Shown in pieces: positions 1 through 6,398 of a DNA stretch of 10,916 nucleotides. Within the stretch, counting starts at the first letter, position 1, and the number at the start of each line of letters is the position of its first letter. Under the pieces are notes generated by a model that saw only the letters and a list, made by a program, of their open reading frames with translations, was not told the origin of the DNA and ran no database searches. The DNA is taken from positions 1 through 10,916 of the forward strand of contig PKRH01000115.1 in NCBI GenBank assembly GCA_017577565.1, read 5' to 3'. The stretch comes from Thermoanaerobacterales bacterium. Lineage in GTDB: Bacteria; Actinomycetota; Acidimicrobiia; Acidimicrobiales; JACDCH01. Position numbers and translations under genes: made by a program.

Positions 1-181
<181 letters not shown>

Positions 182-769
182 ACCCCCCGCGACCCCCCGC
201 GGCGAGCCCACGCCGCGCGCCGCCGGCGCACGTGGCAGCTGGCCGCCGCCGCGGCGGTGCTCGTCCTCGCGGGCGTCCTCGGCGTGGCGATCGGCACGTC
301 CGACGACGACGGCGGCGGCGACGACACGGCGGCCAGCTCGGTCGAGCCCGGCGACCGCGAGAGCACGACGGCGGGCGCCGCCGAGGAGGCACCGCCGGCG
401 GCCGACGACGGGCTCGACGCCGAGGCCGGCGGCTCGTCCCCGGACGTGCCGGACGGTCGGCTCGAGGTCGGCGACCTCGGCACGTTCGCGTCCGCCGACG
501 ACCTGGTCGACCACGTGGCGGGGCGGGTGCCGGGCGACCACCAGGTCCTGCCCGGGGCCGACGACGGCGTCCCACCGGAGCCCGCCGCCCGGGTGTGCAG
601 CACGCCGCCGGCCCCGCTCGACGACCCGTCGGTGCCGGCCCGCCTGCACGGCCACGCCGTCGTCGACGGCACGCCGGTCGACGTGTGGGTCGTCGACGAC
701 GGCGGCCGGTCGCGCCTGCTGGCCGTGGACCGCGACTGCCGGCTCGCGATCGACCGCCTCCTCCCCTGA
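182..769 (+). CDS. Membrane-anchored extracytoplasmic protein, 5'-truncated (possible anti-sigma factor by position)
   Basis: I do not recognise a named family. The readable frame begins with an Arg-rich cytoplasmic stub (RRRR before TWQL). One strongly hydrophobic segment follows (bases about 236-297, AAAAAVLVLAGVLGVAIG), then a long Asp/Glu/Ala/Gly/Pro-rich linker and a compact C-terminal domain of roughly 100 residues with two cysteines (RVCST and RDCRL). The topology is N-in, C-out. The only visible start codon, GTG at 257, lies inside the membrane helix. The true start is therefore probably upstream, lost in the degraded end, and the left boundary given here is only where the frame becomes legible. 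In Streptomyces and Mycobacterium the gene just before trxB near the origin is the SigM anti-sigma factor. Shape and position fit that role, but no diagnostic anti-sigma motif is visible. Stop TGA at 767-769. Confidence 0.6.
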   Translation, partial: TPRDPPRRAHAARRRRTWQLAAAAAVLVLAGVLGVAIGTSDDDGGGDDTAASSVEPGDRESTTAGAAEEAPPAADDGLDAEAGGSSPDVPDGRLEVGDLGTFASADDLVDHVAGRVPGDHQVLPGADDGVPPEPAARVCSTPPAPLDDPSVPARLHGHAVVDGTPVDVWVVDDGGRSRLLAVDRDCRLAIDRLLP

Positions 770-844
770 CCCGCACCCACCGGGACCGCCCGCAGCGTCG
801 CCGCCGGCGCACGCGGTGAGGGGGGAAGCACCGGTGGGCGGTGC

Positions 845-865
845 GCCCGGAAGTAGTCTTCGGGC
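845..865 (+). promoter_or_regulatory. Hairpin and possible -10 element just before ATG 868
   Basis: GCCCGGAAG and CTTCGGGC can pair around TAGT with a single bulged G. The central TAGTCT (854-859) also fits an actinobacterial TAnnnT -10 hexamer placed for a transcript starting at or next to ATG 868. No convincing -35 is seen. The two readings (hairpin or leaderless promoter) compete and both are weak. Confidence 0.3.
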
Positions 866-867
866 CC

Positions 868-1245
868 ATGGCGAACGCCGCACCCACCGGCCGGCCCGCG
901 CGCTTGCCCGGCCCGCCCCCGCCCGAGCACGACTGGCCCGCCCAGACGGCCGACACCATCGAGCGTGTCGTCAGGACCGTGCGCGACCGCACGACCGGGC
1001 CGGCCCTGACCGTGGCCCGTGGCGTCGTGTACGGCACGTTCGCGGTCCTGGTCGGCAGCGCCTGCCTGGTCGTGCTCGTCATCGCGCTGGTGCGCCTGAT
1101 CGACGCCTACCTGCCCGACTCGGTGTTCGGCGAGGACCACATGTGGGCGGCACACCTCATCCTCGGGCTGGTGTTCGTCGTCGCCGGCGCGGTGCTCTGG
1201 CGGCGCCGCCACGGCGGGGAAGATCGGCAGGCCGTCGAACGTTGA
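868..1245 (+). CDS. Small two-helix membrane protein, function unknown
   Basis: This encodes 125 residues from ATG 868. A Pro-rich N-terminus (residues 1-25) leads into an amphipathic charged stretch (26-45). A transmembrane helix follows at about 52-75, then a short acidic loop with the sequence YLPDSVFGED, then a second helix at about 93-111. The tail is basic (RRRRHGG). Both termini are predicted cytoplasmic. I do not recognise a named family. An in-frame GTG at 841 would add nine residues, and a GGGGGAAG run lies 13 bases before it, which is too distant to be a good ribosome site. ATG 868 has no Shine-Dalgarno but has a TAGTCT -10-like hexamer (854-859) 8 bases upstream, so it may be read from a leaderless transcript. 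The 3' end contains the proposed trxB promoter. Confidence 0.7.
   Translation: MANAAPTGRPARLPGPPPPEHDWPAQTADTIERVVRTVRDRTTGPALTVARGVVYGTFAVLVGSACLVVLVIALVRLIDAYLPDSVFGEDHMWAAHLILGLVFVVAGAVLWRRRHGGEDRQAVER
1218..1243 (+). promoter_or_regulatory. SigR/SigH-type promoter for trxB (GGAAG-N18-GTT)
   Basis: GGAAG at 1218-1222, exactly 18 bases, then GTT at 1241-1243, inside the last codons and stop of the upstream membrane-protein gene. The actinobacterial redox sigma factors SigR (Streptomyces) and SigH (Mycobacterium) recognise GGAAT-N18/19-GTT and drive trxB and trxA in those hosts. The fifth base is G instead of T. The predicted transcript start is near 1250, about 50 bases ahead of the trxB start. 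The identical spacing upstream of trxA raises confidence. Confidence 0.55.
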
Positions 1246-1303
1246 GCCTCACGTGCCCCCGCCCCGGGGCGCGCCGTCTCCCCGAACAGGACATCGACAC
1301 ATC

Positions 1304-2272
1304 GTGAGCGAGAACCGCAAGGTCATCATCATCGGTTCCGGCCCGGCGGGCCTCACCGCCGCCATCTACACCGCCCGGGCCAACCTCGAGCCGCTGCTGC
1401 TGGAGGGCGAGCCCTCCTCCACCAGCGATCAGCCCGGTGGTCAGCTCATGCTCACCACCGAGGTCGAGAACTACCCCGGGTTCCCCGAGGGGATCATGGG
1501 CCCCGAGCTGATGGCGCGCTTCCGCGAGCAGGCCGTCCGGTTCGGCACCGACGTCCGCACGGAGAAGGCGACCCGGGTCGACCTCTCCGCGCGCCCCTTC
1601 GGCGTCTGGGTCGGCGACCCCGATGCCGCCGAGCCCACCTACACGGCCCAGGCGCTCATCATCTCGACCGGCGCACGGTCGCTGATGCTCGGGCTCGAGC
1701 GCGAGAACGAGCTGCTCGGCCACGGGCTGTCCACCTGCGCCACCTGCGACGGGTTCTTCTTCCGCGACCAGCACATCGCGGTGGTCGGCGGCGGCGACTC
1801 GGCGATGGAGGAGGCCATCTTCCTCACGAAGTTCGCCAGCAAGGTCACGGTCATCCACCGCCGCGACGAGCTGCGGGCCTCGAAGATCATGCAGCGGCGG
1901 GCCTTCGCCAACGAGAAGATCGAGTTCCTCTGGAACCACGTCGTCGAGTCGCTGGAGGGCGAGAACCGCCTCGAGGGCGTGACGGTCCGCAACGTGCTCA
2001 CCGACGAGCGCAGCACGCTGCCGGTCACGGGCCTGTTCGTCGCCATCGGCCACAAGCCCAACACCGACCTGTTCAAGGGCCAGCTCGAGATGGAGGAGTC
2101 CGGCTACCTCGTCACCGGGTTGGGGGCCGGCGCCACCAGCACCAGCGTCGAGGGTGTGTTCGCCTGCGGCGACGTGCAGGACCACGTCTACCGCCAGGCC
2201 ATCACCGCCGCCGGCTCGGGGTGCCAGGCCGCCATCGACGCCGAGCGGTGGCTGGAGTCCCTGGACGACTGA
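1304..2272 (+). CDS. trxB: Thioredoxin-disulfide reductase
   Basis: This cytoplasmic flavoenzyme uses NADPH to reduce oxidised thioredoxin. The protein has 322 residues from GTG 1304, the usual length of the low-molecular-weight bacterial enzyme. The FAD-binding GSGPAG lies at residues 11-16 and the PGGQL region at about 44-48. The redox-active CATC is at 145-148, NADPH-binding GGGDSA at 162-167, HRRDELR at 185-191, and the C-terminal FAD motif GVFACGDV at 284-291. All catalytic features are intact. A longer reading from GTG 1253 adds a non-conserved Pro/Arg tail and would start almost on the predicted transcript start, so 1304 is preferred, although its AGGAC ribosome site is weak (about 11-13 bases upstream). 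The partner trxA follows after 174 bases. Both genes carry similar GGAAN-N18-GTT promoters, so induction by thiol oxidation is likely. Confidence 0.97.
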   Translation: MSENRKVIIIGSGPAGLTAAIYTARANLEPLLLEGEPSSTSDQPGGQLMLTTEVENYPGFPEGIMGPELMARFREQAVRFGTDVRTEKATRVDLSARPFGVWVGDPDAAEPTYTAQALIISTGARSLMLGLERENELLGHGLSTCATCDGFFFRDQHIAVVGGGDSAMEEAIFLTKFASKVTVIHRRDELRASKIMQRRAFANEKIEFLWNHVVESLEGENRLEGVTVRNVLTDERSTLPVTGLFVAIGHKPNTDLFKGQLEMEESGYLVTGLGAGATSTSVEGVFACGDVQDHVYRQAITAAGSGCQAAIDAERWLESLDD

Positions 2273-2281
2273 GGGCCCGGG

Positions 2282-2316
2282 AGGTCGGCGTGCACGTCGA
2301 CAGGACCCGCCGACCT
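2282..2316 (+). repeat. Inverted repeat just after trxB
   Basis: AGGTCGGCG (2282-2290) and CGCCGACCT (2308-2316) are perfect 9-base complementary arms separated by 17 bases, beginning nine bases after the trxB stop. There is no T tract, so it is not a classical terminator. It could stabilise the trxB 3' end or attenuate read-through into trxA. Confidence 0.45.
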
Positions 2317-2319
2317 GGG

Positions 2320-2345
2320 GGAACATCGACGGCCGTTCCCCTGTT
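2320..2345 (+). promoter_or_regulatory. SigR/SigH-type promoter for trxA (GGAAC-N18-GTT)
   Basis: GGAAC at 2320-2324, 18 bases, then GTT at 2343-2345, about 100 bases before trxA. It matches the SigR/SigH class (GGAAT-N18/19-GTT) except for the fifth base. The surrounding bases resemble those at the trxB promoter: both read GGGGAA followed by ATCG and, later, GGCCGT. The -35 also lies in a small inverted repeat, GGGGAAC (2318-2324) with GTTCCCC (2335-2341), which may be coincidental. Confidence 0.55.
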
Positions 2346-2446
2346 CACACCTGGTGGATGGGGTAGCCGGTCGGCAGAGCCCCCCAGCGGGATCGTCATC
2401 GGCTCGGACCGCCACCGTTCGACTAGCCAAGGAAGGTCACCACGAG

Positions 2447-2776
2447 ATGGCTGCCAACATCAGCACGCTGACGGACTCGACGTTCGACGAGACGATCGCC
2501 TCGGCCTCGGAGCCCGTCGTCGTCGACTTCTGGGCCGAGTGGTGCGGTCCCTGCAAGATGATCGCCCCGATCCTCGACGAGATCGCCAACGAGTACGCCG
2601 GCAAGATCAACATCGCCAAGCTCAACGTCGACGAGAACCCCGAGACGGCGCGCCGCTACGACGTCATGAGCATCCCGACGCTCATCGTCTTCAAGGACGG
2701 CCTGCCGCAGAAGCGCCTCGTCGGCGCCAAGGGCAAGGGCCAGCTGCTGGCCGAGCTGGACGAGTTCCTGCCCTGA
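2447..2776 (+). CDS. trxA: Thioredoxin
   Basis: This small cytoplasmic protein-disulfide reductant is recycled by TrxB. It has 109 residues from ATG 2447, the standard family length. The active site WCGPC is at residues 32-36, preceded by the buried Asp27 of VVDFWAEW. The cis-proline is Pro77 in SIPT, and the FKDG turn follows. All key residues are present. An excellent ribosome site, AAGGAAGG (2429-2436), lies 10 bases before the ATG. This rules out the longer in-frame reading from 2354, which would add 31 non-conserved residues. The gene has its own predicted SigR-type promoter and ends 49 bases before a strong intrinsic terminator. trxB and trxA can thus be read both together and separately. 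Confidence 0.97.
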   Translation: MAANISTLTDSTFDETIASASEPVVVDFWAEWCGPCKMIAPILDEIANEYAGKINIAKLNVDENPETARRYDVMSIPTLIVFKDGLPQKRLVGAKGKGQLLAELDEFLP

Positions 2777-2825
2777 TCACATCCCGTACTCGTTCTTCCA
2801 CAACCTTCCCCACAGGTTGTGGATG

Positions 2826-2878
2826 ACTCAACCCCGACTTGAGGGACTCCCGACCTCACGTCGGGGTTGAGTGTTTTT
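2826..2878 (+). terminator. Rho-independent terminator of trxA
   Basis: ACTCAACCCCGAC (2826-2838) pairs perfectly over 13 bases with GTCGGGGTTGAGT (2860-2872) around a 21-base loop. It is followed by G and five Ts (2874-2878). There is no T tract on the opposite strand, so it acts rightward only, closing the trxB-trxA unit. Confidence 0.9.
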
Positions 2879-3061
2879 CGGTCAACCTCGACTACAGCTG
2901 GACGGTCACATCCGACCACCGGATGACCTGAGACGCACCGAGAGGTCACGCGGCTCGGACGGCGGCTGTCAGCGGTGGGCTGTGGACATCGGTGGGTGAC
3001 GATGGCCGCTGTCCACACCGCGGGCGCCAGACCTGTGGGGTCGGGCCGGTGGTCGTGACGG

Positions 3062-3085
3062 CCTGGTCACCCGGCGGTCACCAGG
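3062..3085 (-). terminator. Hairpin immediately after parB stop
   Basis: CCTGGT/ACC (3062-3071) can pair with GGT/ACCAGG (3076-3085), with one C-C mismatch and a CGGC loop. It abuts the parB TAA at 3086-3088. No T tract follows on the minus strand, so it is at best a weak, U-tract-less terminator or an mRNA 3'-end stabiliser for the parAB operon. Confidence 0.4.
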
Positions 3086-4006
3086 TTACTCGACGGTCAC
3101 TCCGTCCCCCGACCGCTCGGGCGGCCCACCGGGTGCCATCGCCCGGTAGATGCGCTCGAGGTCCTCGAGGTCGGCGAACTCGATGACGACCCGGCCGCGC
3201 TTGGGACCCATGTTGATCTTCACCCGGGTGTCGAGCTGCTCGGCGAGGAGCTCCTCCAGCTCGAGCAGCCCCGGCGGACGGAGCTTGCTGCCCGGCGTCG
3301 CGGCGGACCGGGCCGGGGACGACGACTCGTCGCGCCCGTTGCGGGCCCGGACGGCCTCCTCGGTCTCCCGGACCGTCAGACCCTCCTCGACGATGCGGCG
3401 GGCCAGCGCCTCCTGGAAGGCGCGATCGGGGGTCCCCAGGAGGACCTTGGCGTGGCCGGTGGTGAGCTGGCCCTCGGCGATGTACCGCTGCACCTGCGGC
3501 GGCAGCTGGAAGAGCCGGAGGAGGTTGGCCACCGCCGAGCGGCTCTTGCCGACCCGCTGGGCGACCTCCTCCTGGGTCATGCCGAAGTCCTCGATCAGCT
3601 GCTGGTAGGCGGCCGCCTCCTCCAGCGGGTTGAGGTCGTCGCGATGGAGGTTCTCGACCAGCGCGTGCTGCAGGGTCAGCTCGTCGCTGACGTCCCGGAC
3701 GATGACCGGGATGAACTGGAGCCCGGCCCGCTTCGCGGCCCGCCAGCGTCGCTCGCCGGCGATGAGCGCGTACCGGTCGCGTTCGATCTCCCGCACCAGG
3801 ACCGGCTGCAGGACGCCGAGCTCACGGATCGACGCGGTGAGCCCGGCGAGGGACTCCTCGTCGAAGTGGTTGCGCGGCTGGTACGGGTTGGGCTCGATCT
3901 GACCGATGGGGACCTCACGCACGCCGGGGCGCGCGTCGACGTCGAGTGAGAGGTCCCCCGGGATGAGGGCCCCGAGGCCCTTACCCAGCCCGCTGCGCCG
4001 CTCCAC
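3086..4006 (-). CDS. parB: Chromosome-partitioning protein ParB
   Basis: This is a CTP-dependent DNA clamp that loads at parS and spreads to form the centromere complex. It has 306 residues from GTG 4006. The order is N-terminal GKGLGALI (8-15), the ParB/Srx domain with GERRWRA (84-90), the ENLHRDDLNPLEEA block (118-131) of the CTP pocket, a helix-turn-helix at about 144-163 (TQEEVAQRVGKSRSAV), a charged linker, and a C-terminal dimerisation segment (LEELLAEQLDTRVKI onward). No conserved block is missing. A Shine-Dalgarno (TGGAGGTG, GGAGG 6 bases before GTG) lies within the end of parA, and the genes overlap by 26 bases, which implies coupled translation. Its targets are the five parS sites upstream of parA. 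Confidence 0.97.
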   Translation of the reverse strand: MERRSGLGKGLGALIPGDLSLDVDARPGVREVPIGQIEPNPYQPRNHFDEESLAGLTASIRELGVLQPVLVREIERDRYALIAGERRWRAAKRAGLQFIPVIVRDVSDELTLQHALVENLHRDDLNPLEEAAAYQQLIEDFGMTQEEVAQRVGKSRSAVANLLRLFQLPPQVQRYIAEGQLTTGHAKVLLGTPDRAFQEALARRIVEEGLTVRETEEAVRARNGRDESSSPARSAATPGSKLRPPGLLELEELLAEQLDTRVKINMGPKRGRVVIEFADLEDLERIYRAMAPGGPPERSGDGVTVE

Positions 4007-5021
4007 CGCTCACCTCCAGCGCGAGACTCCGGTAGGCGATCGACCCACGCGACGTGGGGTCGAACGTGATGATCGGCTGACCGAACGAGGGCGCCTCGCT
4101 GAGGCGCACGGTGCGGGGCACGATGCTGTTGCACACCTTCTCGCCGAAGTGGTCGCGCACCTCCTGGACGACCTGGTCGGCGAGCTTGGTGCGGGCGTCG
4201 TACATCACGAGCACCATCGCGCTGAGCTCGAGGCGGGGGTTCAGGTTGCGCTGCACGAGCTGGACGTTGCGCAGGAGCTGCCCCAGGCCCTCCAGCGCGT
4301 AGTACTCGCACTGGATGGGAACGAGCACCTCGCTGGCGGCGGCGAGGCCGTTGACCGTCAGGAGACCGAGGGACGGTGGGCAGTCGATGAGGACGTAGTC
4401 GTAGTCGTCGCGCACGCTGTCGAGCGCGCGGCGGAGGCGCATCTCCCGGCTGAAGGCGGGGACCAGCTCGATCTCGGCCCCAGCGAGGTCGAGCGCCGCC
4501 GGAGCGCAGAACAGGTTGCGGACAGCCGTCGCCTCGATGCAGTCCTCGATGGGGAGGTCGTTGAGGATGACGTCGTACATCGAGGCCTGCAGGTCCCGGA
4601 TGTTGATGCCGAGGCCCGTGGTGGCGTTCCCCTGGGGGTCGAGATCGACGACCAGCGTGCGGTAGCCGAGCTCGGCCAAGCAGGCCCCCAGGTTCACGGC
4701 GGTGGTGGTCTTGCCGACGCCCCCCTTCTGGTTCGCGATGGCGATCGTCCGGGGGAGCGGGCGTTGGAACGGCGTCGGGGTCGCCGCGGTCTCGGATGCG
4801 GCGGCCGTGCCGACGCCGGACCCTGCGGTGTCGCCGGCTTGGTCGTCGACGACGGCGTTGGGTGGCGTCATGACCTGTGCAGTCTCGTGTCGTCCAGCGG
4901 ATGTCGAAGCAGCGCTCACGTCGCCGAGCGCCGAAGCGGCGTCGACGCCAGGCATCGAGAAGCCGGCGTGGCCGGGAGCGGCCGGGGCGTCAATCGGTGC
5001 ATCAGGCGCGCTCTCGGTCAT
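3981..5021 (-). CDS. parA: Chromosome-partitioning ATPase ParA (Soj family)
   Basis: This deviant-Walker ATPase binds DNA non-specifically and positions ParB-parS complexes. From ATG 5021 the protein has 346 residues, essentially the length of mycobacterial ParA. An Ala/Pro-rich, probably disordered extension covers residues 1-90. The fold then begins at RTIAIANQKGGVGKTTT, with Walker A at 99-106. The VVDLDPQGN motif (A') is at 124-132, and VLIDCPPSLGLLT is the Walker B region. ATG 5030 (nine bases upstream) and later Met codons (residues 23 and 51) are alternative starts. GGAAA lies 10 bases before 5021, and a TTGACC-N17-AAACAT promoter-like pair would place a leaderless start exactly at 5021. 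A parS site lies 58 bases upstream of the start, so ParB may also control the operon. Confidence 0.95.
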   Translation of the reverse strand: MTESAPDAPIDAPAAPGHAGFSMPGVDAASALGDVSAASTSAGRHETAQVMTPPNAVVDDQAGDTAGSGVGTAAASETAATPTPFQRPLPRTIAIANQKGGVGKTTTAVNLGACLAELGYRTLVVDLDPQGNATTGLGINIRDLQASMYDVILNDLPIEDCIEATAVRNLFCAPAALDLAGAEIELVPAFSREMRLRRALDSVRDDYDYVLIDCPPSLGLLTVNGLAAASEVLVPIQCEYYALEGLGQLLRNVQLVQRNLNPRLELSAMVLVMYDARTKLADQVVQEVRDHFGEKVCNSIVPRTVRLSEAPSFGQPIITFDPTSRGSIAYRSLALEVSGGAAQRAG

Positions 5022-5028
5022 CCGGCAC

Positions 5029-5057
5029 ATGTTTCCGGGCGGGCGGTGATCGGTCAA
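5029..5057 (-). promoter_or_regulatory. Possible parA promoter (TTGACC-N17-AAACAT)
   Basis: On the minus strand TTGACC (5057-5052) is a good -35 match. After 17 bases comes AAACAT (5034-5029), a weak -10, and ATG 5021 lies 7 bases beyond that. A leaderless parA message would start at the ATG. Another -10-like word, TATCTT (5122-5117), lies further upstream without a clear -35. The parS site at 5079-5094 sits about 21 bases upstream of the -35. Confidence 0.35.
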
Positions 5058-5078
5058 CCCCGTGCGATGCCTGCGAGG

Positions 5079-5094
5079 TGTTCCACGTGGAACA
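5079..5094. promoter_or_regulatory. parS site 1 (full 16-base palindrome)
   Basis: TGTTCCACGTGGAACA is a perfect 16-base palindrome matching the bacterial parS consensus TGTTNCACGTGNAACA, bound by ParB. It lies upstream of parA, 58 bases from the start codon. Confidence 0.95.
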
Positions 5095-5604
5095 CTCCTC
5101 GCACCGCCCGGCGGACAAGATACACCGTCGGTCACTGACGGTCGCCAGGTCACGCTTCGCGCGGAACTCGGACGCCGACGGGCTGCCGGACGCCCCGTCA
5201 CCTCGTCCTCCCGCCCGGTGAGCCGGGTGCAGCTGGCCGATGGAACCGAGCGCAGCACGAACGCTCGGCAGGGACCGCGCGCCGGCCACGAGCGCGATCG
5301 CTCCACGCCGCAGACCGCGACGGCGACGGCTTCCGGCGCTCTGCCCGCTGACGGTCCGGGTGCGCCCCGCGTGGAGGCCGCCGCCCACGACCGCCGTCGG
5401 CCAGCGCTCGCGTGGCACCCCGCCCGTTGGCCCGATGAGACGAGCCGACCCGCAGAGAACACAGGACGACCAGCGGCCGAGCCGGGCGTGGACGCGGCCG
5501 ACGAGCAGGAGAGCACGAGCGGGTGACCGGGCACCCAACGGGTCAGGTGGATGTCACCGCAGGTCCACGACGTGGCGAGCCGGTGGCCTCATGGTGAAGT
5601 GAGC

Positions 5605-5629
5605 CCGGGGTGGCCGACGGCCACCCCGG
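5605..5629. repeat. Perfect 11-base-arm inverted repeat
   Basis: CCGGGGTGGCC (5605-5615) and GGCCACCCCGG (5619-5629) are exact complements around the loop GAC. It would form a very stable hairpin in either strand. Neither strand has a following T tract, so it is not an obvious terminator. It lies in the gene-free spacer about 100 bases from parS site 2. Confidence 0.7.
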
Positions 5630-5730
5630 TCAACTGGACGTTGGATCCAGGCCGTATGGACGAAGGGAACCCGGGTCGACGACGAGGTGCGTTGGTCGTG
5701 GCGGTTCGGTCGATGTCACTCCCCGACCGG

Positions 5731-5746
5731 TGTTCCACGTGGAACA
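5731..5746. promoter_or_regulatory. parS site 2 (full 16-base palindrome)
   Basis: TGTTCCACGTGGAACA, identical to site 1, is a perfect palindrome. It is the first of four sites clustered between 5731 and 6023. Confidence 0.95.
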
Positions 5747-5790
5747 CGCGGCGCCCTCCGCTCGTCGTCCTCTGAACGACCCTGCGGTCC

Positions 5791-5806
5791 CGTTCCACGT
5801 GGAACA
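5791..5806. promoter_or_regulatory. parS site 3
   Basis: CGTTCCACGTGGAACA has an intact 14-base palindromic core (GTTCCACGTGGAAC); only the outermost left base departs from the 16-base consensus. It starts 60 bases after site 2. Confidence 0.93.
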
Positions 5807-5822
5807 CCCCGCGACGAGCGTT

Positions 5823-5849
5823 GATCAGCGCTCTTGCCCGTCGCTGATC
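5823..5849. repeat. Inverted repeat between parS sites 3 and 4
   Basis: GATCAGCG (5823-5830) and CGCTGATC (5842-5849) are exact 8-base complements separated by 11 bases. No known binding site is recognised; a protein-binding dyad or a chance repeat are both possible. Confidence 0.4.
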
Positions 5850-5870
5850 CTCGGTCGGGCTCGGGCGGCG

Positions 5871-5886
5871 CGTTCCACGTGGAACG
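5871..5886. promoter_or_regulatory. parS site 4
   Basis: CGTTCCACGTGGAACG is a perfect 16-base palindrome with the same 14-base core but C/G outer bases instead of T/A. It starts 80 bases after site 3. Confidence 0.92.
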
Positions 5887-6007
5887 CCGGCAGCTCGCCT
5901 CTCGCCATCTGGTTCCGGACCGCCGTCCTGATCGACTCACGCGCCGTGCACGTCCGGCCGACGCCAACGAGGGGGATCGCTCGCCGGTCCGACCTCGGCA
6001 CCTCGGT

Positions 6008-6023
6008 TGTTCCACGTGGAACG
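6008..6023. promoter_or_regulatory. parS site 5
   Basis: TGTTCCACGTGGAACG has an intact 14-base core with the last outer base changed. It is the site nearest rsmG and starts 137 bases after site 4. Confidence 0.92.
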
Positions 6024-6398
6024 CCGCCCGCGCCGCACCCCCCGGGACCCGTCGAACGCGCCCGCTCGACACCGTCACCGGCGTCGGCATCGGGCCAGCG
6101 CTCGTACCCGGGCGAGGGGAGCACCTCAGCACGTCGCCCACCGACGGCGCCCCCGGAGCAGCGTCGAGCCGATGACGGCGCCCGCAGCGCCGCCGCGTCA
6201 CCCACGTCGGTCACGCGAGGAGCGGCCCTGCCGCCGCGATCGCCCCCGGCCGCCACCCGCACACGACCTGGGCCGTCGGCCGGGGATGCCGTCGATCCCG
6301 TGGGTGGCGGATCAGTGCACCCGCCGTGACGCGGGACCGGTGCTGCCCGACGGCTCAGGACCACGTCCATCGAGCACGCCGAGGGCCGGTCGTGGCGG

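Larger units (their letters stand above)
2777..3085. other. trxA-parB intergenic region, convergent, no gene
   Basis: This 309-base spacer between the converging trxA and parB genes has no supported coding region. It contains the trxA terminator, three words one base away from DnaA boxes (TGTGGATGA 2818-2826, TGTGGACAT 2981-2989, CTGTCCACA 3009-3017), several scattered GGTCAC words, and a hairpin directly after the parB stop. In mycobacteria the cwlM gene lies in this interval; here it is missing. Confidence 0.7.
5022..6398. other. parA-rsmG intergenic centromere region, no gene
   Basis: This stretch is about 1.38 kb long and carries no convincing gene on either strand. Open frames exist but have Arg/Pro/Ser/Ala-rich, family-free translations. 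Several merely translate the parS palindrome in its three frames (FHVE, STWN, VPRGT), the usual sign of false genes over parS. It holds five parS sites (5079-6023), an 11-base-arm hairpin (5605-5629), an 8-base-arm inverted repeat (5823-5849), and a possible parA promoter near its left end. No tRNA cloverleaf or T-tract terminator was seen. The part from about 6024 to 6398, downstream of rsmG, shows nothing I can name. Confidence 0.65.

Noticed and set aside
1157..2326. 389-codon minus-strand frame antisense to trxB
   Set aside because: It lies opposite the complete, motif-perfect trxB and has no recognisable motif of its own.
2354..2446. Extended trxA start at 2354
   Set aside because: It adds 31 non-conserved residues, while ATG 2447 has an excellent ribosome site and the family length.
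5022..5534. ParA with a further 171-residue N-terminal extension from 5534
   Set aside because: The extension reads through the parS site and promoter-like sequence, has no domain, and would make ParA far longer than relatives; ATG 5021 gives normal length.
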